Source of the DNA: Euclidia mi
Taxonomy: Eukaryota; Arthropoda; Insecta; Lepidoptera; Erebidae
Assembly (NCBI GenBank): GCA_944739405.2
Contig: OX123190.2
Location: forward strand, 19,938,807-20,002,806
Direction of reading: 5' to 3'
Length of the DNA: 64,000 nt
Shown: positions 32,152 through 44,292 of the stretch, piece after piece
Layout of the letters: each line of letters starts with the position of its first letter
How positions within the stretch are numbered: the stretch's first letter is position 1
Notes under the pieces: model-generated
The model's input: only the letters and a program-made list of their open reading frames with translations
What the model was told of the DNA's origin: nothing
Database searches by the model: none
Translations under genes and position numbers: made by a program

Positions 32152-32539
32152 TTTGTACAAAATACTAATAAACGTCAATGAAACAACAGCTTGTAAGTAA
32201 AATGTTGCTCGTTAGACGCCGCCGATGGAAAAGACATTCTACATCGCAGAACCACAATTTATACTAATTACTTTTTCAATACACAAATATAACTATGTCT
32301 AGTAAACTTGTTCTTTTTATAGTCAGGGGGTGCTTCTGTCTGTTGGTCTGTCCGACCATTAGACAGGGCTTCGGGTACGCGCTCCCGGCTCTCCGAGCTA
32401 CTGTAGTCACTACCCTATATCCGTCCAGTGATTACAGTACCCCAACCTACAACCCCCTTCTTCCTTGTCATTCCATCCTATCCATTTACCCCGTATCTCC
32501 TATCACCTTCCTCTATAACGACAACATTCCCAAGGAGGG

Positions 32540-34585
32540 TTGGCGTCAGGCAGGCGGCCGGCTGGTAAAATTTATGCCAAAACCTTTTGCAGTATGGCCA
32601 AGTATGTACATGAGTGCGATAGGATTAGGGCGTTCCCCGCAGGCGACGCGCAGGGGCAGCACCCGGCACCTGCGAGAAATATGCAAGGGTTGTTGCACTA
32701 CTCCGGGCGAGTGCAACATAAGAAGCAAGCCTGTGACGTAAAGGTGAGGTATGCAAGTTGGAACGTAGGTACGATGACTGGAAGAGCTAGAGAGTTAGCT
32801 AGTGTTTTGAAGAGAAGACGAATAAATGTGGCATGTTTGCAGGAAACAAGATGGAAAGGTACGAAAGCTAGGGAGATCGGTGAAGGATACAAGTTTTATT
32901 ATTGTGGAAGTGATGGCAAAAGAAATGGTGTGGGGATTGTGTTAGACGAAAATCTGAAAGATAGCGTGACAAGTGTAAATAGAGTTAATGACAGATTGAT
33001 TGCTGTGACAGTGATGTGGCAAGGTATTATTCTGAATGTGATAAGTGTGTATGCCCCTCAGATAGGCTGTGATGATTGTGAAAAAGAGAAGTTTTGGATG
33101 GATCGTTTAGATTCGTCATCATGCTATCGAATAGCATGATGACGAATATACCGGAGAATGAAGAGATTATTGTGGGAGGTGATTTTAATGGACATGTGGG
33201 ACGAACAAATGAAGAGTATGAAAGAGTACATGGAGGTTGGGGACTCGGCAGCCGAAATTGTGAGGGAGAAGCAATTCTTCAAGCTGCTGCCGCTTTTGAC
33301 CTAGCAGTTGCAAATACTTGGTTCGAAAAAAAAGAGCAACATCTGATCACGTATAACAGCGGCCACCATATGACCCAGATCGATTATTTCTTAATAAGAC
33401 GTAATCGACTCAACTGGGTCAAAACTGTAAAGTGTTACCAGGAGAAGATTTAGTCTCGCAGCACAGGCTCCTGATGGTCGAACTTAATATTCAAATAAGC
33501 TTTAAAAGAACCAAGCAGCAACTGACTCCAAAAATAAGATGGCATATGTTAGAGAAGAATGAATGTGTAGAAAAATTCAGAGATAGAGTGGTAGGTAAAA
33601 TGTTAGGAATGGGCGATATGAATGATATTAGTGTCAATGAGTGTTGGGAAGAGATGAGTGAATGTATTAAGGGTGTAGCAAAGGATGTTTTAGGAGAGTC
33701 GAAAGGGAAGCGTATGAAAGATAAGGACACGTGGTGGTGGACAAAAGAGGTACAGAATGCACTTAAGGAAAAGAAAGCAAGGTTTAAGGAATGGCAGCTG
33801 ATGAAAGGAGGAAATGAATCTTTAGAAGAAAGTAAGAAGAAGGAATATGACGAATGTAAAAAGAGAGCCAAAAAGGCCGTAGCCATTGCTAGATCCAAAG
33901 CCCTAGACAAGTTGTACGGGTTACTTGAAAAACCCGAGGGTCATAAATACTTATACAGCATGGCTAAAGCTAGAGAGAGAAAGGCGAAGGATGTATCCCA
34001 TATTAAGTGCATGAAAGACGAAACAGGAGCGATTCTTATGGACGAAGATAGAATAAAAGAACGATGGAGGACATACTTTAAAAAGTTAATGAATGAGGAG
34101 AACGATTGGAGCGGAAAACTTGAGAATGAGGTGATGAATATTGGGTTAGTGAAGGAAATAAATAAGGACGAGGTAAAAAAGGCTGTTAGTGGAATGAAGA
34201 ATGGAAAATCGTTAGGACCAGATGGAATACCAGTAGAAGCATGGAAAGCGTTAGGAGCTGATGGATGGGCGTGGCTGACTTTATTCTTCAATAAGCTGTT
34301 GCACGAGGAGACCATACCCGAGGAATGGTGCAACAGTTACCTGGTGCCCATTTTTAAAAATAAGGGTGACATCCAAGAGTGCAACAATTATCGGGGAATA
34401 AAGTTAATAATACTAAAAAAATAATACTATGAAAGTATGGAAGGACGAAAAGGGAGAGGACGGCCAAGGAAGAGATGGATGGACTGTGTGAGGATGGATA
34501 TGAAAGAGAAAGGGGTAAGCGATCGGATGACTGGTGACAGAGAAGTATGGAAGCGAAGGACATACTGCGCCGACCCCAAATAAAT
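32540..34585 (+). pseudogene. RTE endonuclease/reverse transcriptase ORF, broken
   Basis: The APE-type endonuclease is recognisable by YASWNVGTMTGR, CLQETRWKG, ISVYAPQIG, VGGDFNGHVG and QIDYFLIRR. The frame is lost at 33111-33147 by a perfect 17-bp hairpin (loop CGA) and again near 33440. The RT starts with NGKSLGPDGIPVEAW and ends at CNNYRGIKL (about 34405). The fingers/palm with the FADD box are then missing, and the text resumes with RGRPRKRWMDCVRMDMKEK at 34450. It has coiled-coil-like Lys/Glu-rich linkers (33730-33990). It cannot be functional. Confidence 0.85.
33111..33147. repeat. Perfect hairpin, 17-bp arms, 3-nt loop, inside the LINE endonuclease
   Basis: ATTCGTCATCATGCTAT and its exact reverse complement are separated by CGA. 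Only one arm is expected from the protein frame, so the other looks like a snap-back copy that broke the ORF. Confidence 0.9.
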
Positions 34586-34944
34586 TGGGACCAGGGCAAG
34601 ACAATGATGATGAGTAAACTTGTTCTTTAGTACCAATATATGGCTACCCGCATTTAGACAACTATCAAGGCGATTTTGTAGTTTATTAAATTATCTTTGA
34701 AATGCTGTTGAGCGACGCGTTCATCACTTACGTTCAGTTGTCAAATATGTATACATACATAAGATCCTTAAGTAAGTGATATTATTGTCCATCAGATTTT
34801 TTTTCCTGTAGAGAGGGTAGGTGTTTGTAAATTACTGTGGCGCTGCGCGGTCGAGTCGTGATTCAAGGTTCTCGAATGCTTTGACAAAATAATACAGACA
34901 TAGCTGATGATGCTTTGCTATTCAGAATCTTAACAATTCTATTC

Positions 34945-35735
34945 TAAATACACTTGAGCCCAGAAATAAAGGCAACTTGAACGATCCATAATTTATTTTT
35001 TGTTTTTAGGTGCATTTATAAAAGCATGTTTTTCTAGTATTTTTAACCTATTAATTTATTTTATACTTTTTGGTATTTGATAACGAAATATTTTTAACAT
35101 TTATATACATTAATTTTAAGTAGGCGAATGAGCCCGCATCCTCTCCATCTCCGCCAGTGCGTCTGTATTGCATGGTGTTTTATCTGTCAATTAAGAACAA
35201 TCTAGCTCTTCAGTCTGGAGACCACTAAGTGATTTTACTCTACTTAGGGCCACATACGCCTGTCCAGCCGCAAAAGTACGGGACCCTAAGTACACCACTG
35301 CGTGGTCTACAATATACCTAGGTATGTATATTTGATCGTGTTCAAAGTCCATTACGTAGCCTTTCTCACAAGTGCAAACACGACTATGATACGATATTGC
35401 ATCATGGAATGCCAGTGCCTATCTTCCGGCTTCATCATCAGACCTTGAAACCTAATCGTGATCAAAGTTCATTACAAGACTTTTCTAAGAAATCCAAAAC
35501 AGCTGTGATACGATTTTCCATCATGAAGTTCCAGTTCATATCCTCCGGCTCCATTATCAGATCAGTTCGACAGTACCATATTATTGTGTTGTCATCAAAA
35601 CTACATACAGCTGCCAATTTTCATTACGCTACGACCCTTGGAAGATGGTTAAATTAGTTACCTTAGATTCCATTACATAGTTAGTTACATACAGGTAGAC
35701 CTAATAAAAGCGTGTTAAAAATATATTTTAACATA
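34945..35735 (-). mobile_element. Helitron derivative, antisense
   Basis: Mirror of 20985-22240: the TAAAAGCATG unit at 34955-35050, an antisense helicase C-terminal fragment at 35100-35320 (with AGQAYVALSRVKSLSGL and a stop in SKL-TDK), one copy of the 150-bp unit, and AATAAAAGCGTGTTAAAAAT at 35705. It is inserted in copy B of the segmental duplication and absent from copy A. Confidence 0.65.
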
Positions 35736-36280
35736 ATTATTGTCACCTTGAAATAAAAAGCGAGTATTTTGTAGTGAGATACCTAATAAGACTATTAAGG
35801 AGGAGGTTTTATTAGGCTTTTTACGTTATAGTTGTAACATACCTATTCGGTAAGCGTACCTATGATAATGAAGATCAAGCTCGCAATAAACAGAAAAGTA
35901 CAAGTTCAGCAGGCATCAGTGATGTTTCTCGCGTTTTCTAATCAGTAATAAAGATGTACTTATAGTAAATTTTAATTGTTATCTTTACCTATAACTTAGT
36001 TAGTCAGTACAAGTTGTCAAGGATGCGGATTCTTGATATGATAGAATATTATGTTCGTCTAGTTACCGTTGTTACTGTTAATGTTACCGTGGATAATTAA
36101 GTCCATTCGATAATGTTTACCACGCTTGTTCGTTGCTTTCATGAACTCAGCACAGGCACTCTTGTCTAGTAGTCCTGTTAAGTTTAATATATATCTGAAG
36201 TAAGTACATAGGTACTGGTATCTACCTATGGTACTTGAAGATGGTAAAACCGAACAAATAATAAAACAATTTAAAGATAC

Positions 36281-36701
36281 TGTTACGAGCTGGGGTTCGG
36301 TGGTAAATTAAATGCTCTATGCCACTAAACTGTACTTTATTTTACACAACAACACTTATAATTACACACTTAATTTTCAACACTAATAAAACACTATTTC
36401 ACACTACTAGAAAACACTTCCGACTCTTCAGATCCTGCGCTTGTGTCGATATCGCTTCGATTATTCAACTGTAACTGTGTGAACTCGCTTGTCCGCGCGG
36501 TATTTATACCGGCCGGATAAGAAACAAGTTCATTCTAGACGTTTCTGAAATATTCTGGTAACAGTCGGGAACAGTCGATACAGCAACGCCATCTAGTACA
36601 GAGTAGATGAAATACCTTTAAACCACCGATACATCCAATCTCTTCTAGTTCTCTCATTAACCGATAGATGGCGTTATTTTGAATTATCGCCATTCGTAAC
36701 A
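36281..36701 (-). repeat. 3' LTR
   Basis: 421 bp, bounded by TGTTACG and CGTAACA. A TATTTATACC promoter-like sequence lies at about 36500-36510 (read on the plus strand). Confidence 0.9.
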
Positions 36702-36712
36702 CTGCCTCCCTC

Positions 36713-37960
36713 TTAAACGTGTTCGTCTCGAACATCGTTGGACCCATAGTAACGAGCCAACCGGTCCACATGAACTATCTTTGGTGCACCTCGCGGTCTC
36801 TTCTGGATTTGATAGGTGACGTCGTTCATCCTGGTAATTATGCGATATGGCCCGTCCCATCTGGCTTGTAACTTAGGCGATTTACGTTTGCTTCGTACTG
36901 GGTTATGAAGCCACACCAATGATCCCTCATCGAAGCCTTTGTTGTTTGCCTTCCGGTCGTAGCAAGTCATCATCTCCTCAGACATCTGTTGTCCAGATTC
37001 CCTGATGTGCTCGTATACGTCGTTCATCCTGTTGCGTAGCTCGGTCGCGTAACCCGAGATTCTGGTGGAATACCGGTGATTAAGTCTGCTGGTAAACGGA
37101 GTTCTCTTCCAAAATTGTCAAAAGCTGGTGTTATTAATTGTGGTTTCGTGAACCGCACTGCGATATGACAGGAGAAACGGTTGGATGTGCTTTTCCCAAT
37201 CTCTTTGTTTGCTCTCCACGACCTTCACCAGGTACCTTTCCAGGGATTGGTTAAATCGCTCAACCATGCCATCTGAATGCGGATGATAAGCCGTGGTCCT
37301 GGTTTTATGTGCACCCATCACGCGACAAGTCTCCTTGAACACCTCAGATTCGAAGTTCCGGTATTGATCGCTGTGGATTTCCAAGGGCACCCCGAACCGA
37401 CAAAAGACTTCATGCACCAGCTTATCGGCCACTGTGGTAGCTTCTTGATTTGGGATTGCAAACACTTCAGGCCACTTCGTGAAGTAATCCATCACAACCA
37501 AGAAGTATTTGTTTCCGTCCTGGCTCTTCGGAAATGGTCCAGCGACATCCAATGCTATGCGCTCCCATGGAGCTCCTACATTGTACACCTTCAATGCACC
37601 TCTGCTACGAGTGTGTGGCCCCTTCATAGCCGCACAACTTGTGCATTTGCGGCAACAATCCTCGACGTCATCCCGACAGTGGAGCCAATAAAACCGCTCT
37701 CTGATCTTAGTAAGTGTCTTCTTAACACCCATGTGACCTGTGTGAATCACCATTGTGATAGAGCCGCAATACTTCCGGCTCCTTAGTTTTGGGCACTACC
37801 ATTTGCAGATGGCACTGGTTACCGCGAGCGTTTTCCCATTTGCGGCACAGAACTCCATCCTGGACAACCAAGCTTTCCCACTGTGCCCAATAACTCTTGG
37901 TGATAGGGCTCATTGCTGCGATATCACTCCATTTAGGCCTAGGCGCGTCTGATTTCTTCC
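36713..37960 (-). pseudogene. gypsy integrase region
   Basis: Zinc-binding region near 37700 (HTGHMG and CCRKCTSCAAMK). The core 37118-37753 has the catalytic D in ALDVAGPF, the D in HSDQ and the E in MVERFNQSLE. The normally Gly residue after HSDQ is Tyr (HSDQYRNFES). The C-terminal part 36713-37027 has the GPY/F module (WDGPYRIITRMNDVTYQIQ). Frameshifts at about 37740 and 37030-37110 separate the parts. No chromodomain. Confidence 0.85.
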
Positions 37961-38047
37961 ATTCAAGAATCGGCTGTACATCCTTGTCATCTTGCTGAGC
38001 ACTGCAAAGCTTCTCTCCATTCGTCGCTCAGATCCGTCTTCAACATC

Positions 38048-39627
38048 TTAACTAATGCTGCCTGCTTTGCTTCCTGTCTTTTGGGACTTGCCACTGCGAT
38101 GCTGTATTACAAAATCAAACTCTTGCAGTAGTTCAATCCATCTGGCTACTTGTCCTTCTGGGTCCTTAAATTGAAGTAGCCATTTCAGCGCAGCGTGGTC
38201 GGTTCGCAGGTGGAATTTACGCCCCAACAAATATTTGTTGAAATGCTGCAATGTCTTTACTACAGCCAAGAGTTCCCGCCGGTTGACGCAGTAGTTTCTT
38301 TCGGGTTTGGATAAGGCCTTGCTGAAGTATGCTATAACAACTTCTTGATCACCTTTCTTTTGTGACAGCACGCCGCCAATTGCAGTGTTACTGGCATCTG
38401 TGTCAACTATGAATTCATGCTCATTGTCAGGGTAGCCTAGGATAGGTGCAGTACACAGATGTTCCTTGAGCTTCTGGAATGCAACGTCACAGCTCTCATT
38501 CCAACAGAACTGTACTCTGTCTTCGGTGAGCTTATGAAGAGGTCGAGCAATGTCAGCAAAGTTCTTCACAAACTGTCGATAGTAGGAGCATAATCCGAGG
38601 AATTCTCTGACCTGCGTTTTGTTCTCTGGAACTGGCCATTCCTTCACGGCAATGATCTTATCCGAGTCGGTTTGAATACCGTTCTCCGAGACCACATGTC
38701 CTAGAAAGTTCACTTGCCGTCTGAATAACGCGCATTTCTTCGGACTCAGCTTCAAATTAGCTCCTCGTATCTTTGACAGCACTTGCTCCAAGTTTCGAAG
38801 GTGATCCTGGAAGGTGTGCCCCACGATGATGATGTCATCCAAGTAGACCAGGCAGGCGTCTCCAATCAGTCCCATAATCACTCGCTTCATCAGTCTCTCA
38901 AAAGTAGCCGGAGCGTTGCACAATCCAAAGGGCATGACGTTAAATTGCCATAATCCTTTGCCTGTGGAGAATGCCGTCTTCTCCTTGTCTCGGGGATCTA
39001 TTTCTACCTGCCAGTAGCCACTTTTTAGGTCTAAGGAAGAAAACCACTTCATCCCCGTCAGCGTATCCAGTGTGTCATCGATCCTTGGCAGCGATAGCTG
39101 TCCTTCTTCGTGATGTCAGTTAATCGGCGCTAGTCTACACAGAAGCGCATGCTGTCATGTGTCTTCTTAACTAGCACTACCGGATAACACCACGGGCTGG
39201 ACGAAGGCTCGATTACGCCTTCCTTCACCATACCGTCGATCATAGCTTCCACTTCACGTTCCCGTGCCAATGGCACACGTCTTGGTCGCTGGCGAATCGG
39301 TGCTTCACTTCCCGTGTTCATTTTGTGCTGAACTAGTGCTGTCTTCCCTATTTCGGCATCACTGGTCGAGAAAATATCGGCGAACCAGTTCAACATCTTC
39401 TGAGCCTTGGTCTTCTCTTCTTCCGACAGGGTACTTTGGCAGTCCTTTATAAGTGAAGACACGTCGAATCGTGCACCTTGAACCTTGGCGCTGGTAGGTT
39501 TCTCTTGACATCTACGCATCCAAGCTGCTCCTTCATAGGTGCCCAACTCCGTCCCTTTCTTGAGCAACACTTCCTTGTCACTTGCATTTAGTGCGCGTAC
39601 TGAGGAAACTTTGGTACCCCTTACCAA
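38048..39627 (-). pseudogene. gypsy reverse transcriptase and RNase H
   Basis: The RT start is at 39130-39627 (EVEAMIDGMVKEGVIEPSSS). The main frame 38048-39052 begins with SSLDLKSGYWQVEI and has CLVYLDDIIIVG (palm), FLGLCSYYRQFV, then RNase H with FIVDTDASNTAIGGVLSQK and RTDHAALKWLL. Between the frames lie a TAG after MRFCVD (about 39120) and a 1-base deletion a few codons later, so the enzyme cannot be made in one piece. Confidence 0.9.
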
Positions 39628-39642
39628 GGTTCGTGCAATCTT

Positions 39643-40150
39643 TCATAAGGCATCTTTCTCTAGGTCTTTGATAAGTACGCAACGGTTACCCTGACCCGAA
39701 TTCCTTGGTAGACAAACTGGTACAACCGATTCCGACCGCGGTTGAAGCGTGACATTCTTCAGGCAGTACACTTTTCCTGAAGTTGCACCTTCCATGAAGA
39801 CTTCTTCCGAGCCACACTTCAACACTCCTTGGTTAACATCGATCTCGCAGCGATACTTCCGCATGAAGTCTAGGCCCAAGATGCAGTCGTCCACTATATC
39901 GGCCACGATGACTTTGTGACGGTAAACTTTTTTGCCTAGCTTCAGATTCACCTCCATTTCACCTCGGACGGTTATGTGCTGACCGGTAGCTGTTCTCAGA
40001 TTCACACATTCATTGTTTCTGAAGCAGCCCCGAAGAACCCGTCTTGCCTGATGGAAACCGACGACTGTCCGAGAAGCACCCGTGTCTAATGTCAGCTTGC
40101 ATGGTGTTCCGTTAATTTCGCCTTCGTAGATCAGGCTTTCCCGTCACATG
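39643..40150 (-). pseudogene. gypsy aspartic protease
   Basis: The active-site LDTGASRTVVG is at about 40060-40090. The conserved second half, VIVADIVDDCILGLDFMRKY, is near 39880. It follows the gag zinc knuckle in another frame, as usual for gag-pol shifting. Confidence 0.8.
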
Positions 40151-40216
40151 ATTGCGAGATCGAGATACTTGGGGCTCTTCCATTACCAGCCAGCACCCGC
40201 CCCGCAGTCCTGGCTT

Positions 40217-41593
40217 CTACTCGTTTCCCTGCTCTCGCTGCCTGGCAGGAACATCAGTCGACCCCTTTGGTAGGGACAGGGTGTCACCAGGCTGCCTACG
40301 CTTTGGGCAGCTCAAGCGGATATGGCCTCTTTCTCCGCAGTTGTAGCACCGAGGTGACGACACAACTTCCCTGATGCGGTGACCTCGATCGTCGCGTCGC
40401 ACTGCTTCCACCTCCAGAGCGTGGGCTAAGGCGTCCTTGAGGTCCTTGAAGTGCCCAAGCCTCACTGCTGCTCTTACCTCCAGGTCCCGGATCCCATCCG
40501 TAAACGCCTGTACGAAGTTCCCGTCATTAAGCGCAGGCGACGACTGATATGCCTTCCTGACCAGCTTTTCCACCTCTAGAGCCCACTGCTCCAGAGTTTC
40601 TCCGGTGCGTTGTGTCCTGTCCTTCAGCTGAGCATGATAAACGTGTTCCAGATGCGCGTCTCCGTACCTCGCCTCCAGCGCCTTCAGAAGCTTCTCGTAG
40701 GTGACGTCTTTCCCGAGTGCCTCCAACACTGTCAAGGCCCGGTCGCGACGGCCCAAGGTTAGGGCAGTTAAGGCCTGTTCTTTGGTCCACCCATTCGTCG
40801 CATCACAGCCTCAAATTGGATCTTGTATGCAGACCATGATGATGAATCATCAAATGGTGGAACCTTAAACCCACGAGGTGAGGGCGCTACAGCTGCTGAT
40901 GTCACTTCAAGCCCACGCAATTTCTTCTCCATTTCAGCAACACAGGTCTCGTGGTGGTCACGTACACGCTTCTCTATAGAGGCGACGCGAGTCTCAAGCT
41001 TGTCGTGTACGAGCATCTCTACGTCGCTGATACGGGCCTCGTGCTGCTGAAGTTCCTCCTTGACCGCCTTCAAGTCCTTCCCCACTGCGGTGGATGAGAG
41101 ATGAGCTCCTTCATGAGCACCAGCTGTTCCTCCAGACGGCGGGCGTGCTCCTCCTTGTCGCGCTGCAGCTGTTTCTCTAGGCGGCGCGCGTGCTCCTCTT
41201 GACGACGAGCCTGCTCCTGTTGACGGCGGTCCTGCTCCTCTTGACGGCGAGCCTACTCCTCCTTGTCGCGCTCTAGCTGTCCCTCCAAGCGGCGCGCGTG
41301 CTACTCTTGATGGCGGGCCTGCTCCTCTTGACGGTGGACCTGCTCCTCCTGACGGCGGGCCTGCTCCTGCATGAACGCCATCAGAACCACGATGTCGGGC
41401 ACTGGCACGGAGTGTGTTGCGCTTGCAGGTTCCACTGCAGCCACGGAGTCGCCTGGTCCACCAGACGATAGAGAAGGAACGTCTCCAAAGCGTCTCTGGT
41501 CCAAGTCTTGCTGGCGTTGGTTCCTGGTACGCACTCCTTAAATTTCTTCCTTCGGCATAAACGGCATAATTTATCCCTTTCTTCTGACACCAA
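40217..41593 (-). pseudogene. gypsy gag
   Basis: The N-terminal part has a Glu/Gln/Arg-rich repeat (RRQEEQ-like units, 41140-41340, interrupted by a stop). A coiled coil follows (LKAVKEELQQHEARISDVEM), then the capsid-like region from FDDSSSWSAYKIQFEAV (40.85 kb) to 40.4 kb with a frameshift at about 40770. A zinc knuckle, CYNCGERGHIRLSC, lies at about 40310-40350. Confidence 0.85.
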
Positions 41594-41595
41594 TT

Positions 41596-42015
41596 TGTTA
41601 CGAGCTTGGGGTTCGGTGATAAATTAAATGCACTATGCCACTAAACTGTACTTTATTTTACACAACAACACTTATAATTACACACTTAATTTTCAACACT
41701 TATAAAACACTATTTCACACTACCAGGAAACACTTCCGACTCTTCAAATCCTTCGCTTGTGTCGATCGCTTCGATTATTCAACTGTTACTGTGTGAACTC
41801 GCTCATCCGCGCGGTATTTATACCGGCCGGATAACAAACTAGTTCATTCTGGACGCTTCTGAAATATTCTGGTAACAGTCGGGAACAGTTGATACAGCAA
41901 CGCCATCTAGTACAGAGTAGATGAAATACCTTTAAACCACCGATACATCCAATCTCTTCTAGTTCTCTCATTCACCGATAGATGGCGTTATTTTCAATTA
42001 TCGCCATTCGTAACA
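41596..42015 (-). repeat. 5' LTR
   Basis: 420 bp, partner of 36281-36701, followed on the minus strand by the primer binding site. Confidence 0.9.
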
Positions 42016-43143
42016 ATACGTATATGGTAAAAAAAGATTTACGAAAACTTTAAGACAAAACCCAAGCTTTTAAACAAATATGTTTGGAACAAACTTTTAA
42101 CAAGTATGGTTTATGTTCTTGGACTAAATCACAAGAACAAAGGCCTAAAATGGGTTTAATACTATGAAGACAATTTGTTTATCAGTAAGTTACTCCACTT
42201 TGGTAGGTGGGGTTTTGTATATTTTATTATAACCTACTTACCCTCCTACCCATTTGCACAGTTTTCGTTAAATTTACGCCTCAAAGCTGCATCGAGTGTT
42301 GTTTGATGTACCTATACCTTATTATATAAATAAACAAAAATCGATGTTTGGTACCTACATACTTTGGGATAATAATTAGTTTGTCTGAGACAGAGAATAT
42401 AGCAGTCTCGGTATTTTATCGGTTGTTTGCATAATTCAGCCTTGACACATGAATAGTGTGGTTCTCATTTTGCTATACAGGGTGTTACATATCCATCCGT
42501 CCGATCAATGAAGGGGTTGTAGAGTAGCGTAAAATGATGAGATATTTGTCATTATTTCACGGAAATTCAACATAAAATTTTCCCATGTAAATTTAATTAA
42601 TTTTAAATAATATCATATCAGATTACCCATGGCAACACTAAAGACTCATAAATCGTATTAGCTAGGTATCTACCTAAAGTTCATAAAAATTTGACGGCAA
42701 AAGCGGCGCCTTTGAGTGCATAGGCCAACCGACCGCCTCCTTTGACAAAAGCCGCCGCCGCGCGTCATCGTCCTTTACACGTGCCAAGTATTATTTTAGG
42801 TATAAACAGATTTTATGCACTTGATGCAACAGCTGATCTTTTGCTTCGACGGTTTAGGCAAAACTCCGTAAAACAAAGTACAGTATTAAGGTTTTCTGTT
42901 TGTTTCGTGCGAGTGCGTGGCCAACTCTGGTGTCACTGTTTTCAAACTGCTCGAATACCTACGACATGGCCTAACGATTCTTGGATGCGGCTTTACGGGC
43001 CGTCGGAAGCCCGGAAGCGCTTTCATGTAATGTCACACGCGGTCACCCATCTAAGAGAAAATCGTCGCGCTATGACTACGGTACTTACATTAATAACTAC
43101 CTACTTTTTAATTGGTTTAATCTTACGTAACTAGGTACCTACC

Positions 43144-44292
43144 TTAATTGATAAAAATATCAACTTGCTGTAAGTTGCGACGGTCATTCTCCACATGTCC
43201 GCCGCCCACGTCCAGACACTTACGGCACCTTTGCACCATATCCGAACGCACACTTCTTAACACTCCTGGGTTTAAGCTTCGGAAAGCAGAAACGATACGC
43301 GCACGCATTTCTTCTTCAGTGTCACACGGTTTTTGGTACACTATTTGTTTAACGTGTCCCCACAAGTAAAAGTCTAAAGGCGTTAGGTCCGGTGATCTTG
43401 GTGGCCACGAGATAGGCCCGCTTCGTCCAATCCACTTGACAGGGAACTGTGCGTCAAGATACTCACGCACAGCTCGTAAAAAATGAGGTGGGGCACCGTC
43501 GTGCTGGAACCACAAGCTGCGGTGGAAGCTTAACGGCAACGAATCTAACTCGTCACTTAGAACTTCCCTCAAAAATCTTAAATAATTGGTACCGTTCATG
43601 GTTTCATTTAAAAAATGCGGACCAATAATACGGTCGCCGAGGATTCCCGCCCACACATTGATGCGCCAACGATGTTGAAAATGGCTTTCTTTCATCGCGT
43701 GTGGATTTTCAACAGCCCAGACGTGTTCATTGTGACAGTTGAAAACACCCGTCCGCACAAATGAACATTCGTCGGTAAATAACACGCGCTCCAAGAACGT
43801 AGCATCCTCTTCTACTTTGCCAAGTAGCCAGTTGCAGTATTGTCTTCTGTGGGCATAGTCCGACGGCATAAGTGAGTGAACACGTTGGTAGTGAAAAGGA
43901 TGCTGTCCGTCTTCTTTTAATATCCTCCACACTCGCGCGTTACTGGTGCCCAGTTCACGTGCCGCACTCCTGGTACTCTGCGTGGGATCCTCAGCGAATA
44001 ATTGTAAGACCTGTTCCACTACACCGTCGCTACTTTGTGGTCTGCCACCATGATTGCGATTCGAATTATCGCGAGCACTGCCCGTGTTGTACACCCGGTG
44101 GTGAAGCCGTTGAAACGCGCGCTCCGACGGCACGGGTAGACCCCGTGGTCTGGCATACCGCTCCTCGTACTCTCTACGAGCACCTGCATAATTGCATTCA
44201 CTCCTACCTAAGCACATCAACATGTTAAAGTATTCAGGGTTTGAATATGACATACCTAACGAATCTACTATTTCACGCGGAAGTCTAAACAA
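43144..44292 (-). CDS. Tc1/mariner transposase, DD41D, intact 382 codons
   Basis: A single open frame from ATG at 44290-44292. The N-terminal helix-turn-helix region includes ERAFQRLHHRVYN and STRSAARELGTSNARVWRIL. The catalytic core has LFTDECSFVRTG (first D), FQHDGAPPHFL (second D) and SPDLTPLDFYLWG (third D). Exactly 41 residues separate the last two acids when counted as for DD34D mariner, giving DD41D. No stop or frameshift is seen, so it is the only full-length transposase in the window that could be active. It cuts and pastes its own element in the nucleus. The terminal repeats have diverged from each other, and nested insertions argue against recent activity. Confidence 0.9.
   Translation of the reverse strand: MFRLPREIVDSLGMSYSNPEYFNMLMCLGRSECNYAGARREYEERYARPRGLPVPSERAFQRLHHRVYNTGSARDNSNRNHGGRPQSSDGVVEQVLQLFAEDPTQSTRSAARELGTSNARVWRILKEDGQHPFHYQRVHSLMPSDYAHRRQYCNWLLGKVEEDATFLERVLFTDECSFVRTGVFNCHNEHVWAVENPHAMKESHFQHRWRINVWAGILGDRIIGPHFLNETMNGTNYLRFLREVLSDELDSLPLSFHRSLWFQHDGAPPHFLRAVREYLDAQFPVKWIGRSGPISWPPRSPDLTPLDFYLWGHVKQIVYQKPCDTEEEMRARIVSAFRSLNPGVLRSVRSDMVQRCRKCLDVGGGHVENDRRNLQQVDIFIN

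Larger units (their letters stand above)
32317..34612 (+). mobile_element. RTE-type LINE, internally deleted, with 16-bp target duplication
   Basis: Flanked by AGTAAACTTGTTCTTT at 32301-32316 and 34613-34628. Copy A of the duplicated segment shows the empty site at about 10345. The 3' end is a short GATGATG tail, as in RTE elements. It contains one broken endonuclease-reverse transcriptase ORF, and the catalytic RT core is deleted. Confidence 0.9.
36281..42015 (-). mobile_element. Ty3/gypsy LTR retrotransposon, full length
   Basis: LTRs 36281-36701 and 41596-42015 start TGTTACGAGC and end CGTAACA, and differ at only a few percent of sites by eye. The target duplication is ATAC (36277-36280, 42016-42019). 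The primer binding site TGGTGTCAGAAG lies 3 nt inside the 5' LTR (minus strand, 41581-41592). The polypurine tract AAGAGGGAGGCAG abuts the 3' LTR. The order is gag, protease, RT, RNase H, integrase; no env. It was inserted in copy B after the segmental duplication. Clade probably 412/mdg1-like, not certain. Confidence 0.9.

Noticed and set aside
33491..33910. Antisense ORFs over the LINE (also 33941-34333)
   Set aside because: Shadow frames of the Lys/Glu-rich RT linker.
40152..40346. Plus-strand ORFs across the gypsy element (also 37277-37786, 40823-41050)
   Set aside because: Antisense shadows of gag-pol.
42742..43134. 130-codon ORF beside the DD41D transposase
   Set aside because: No motif, lies in the transposon's untranslated flank, and codon pattern is unconvincing.
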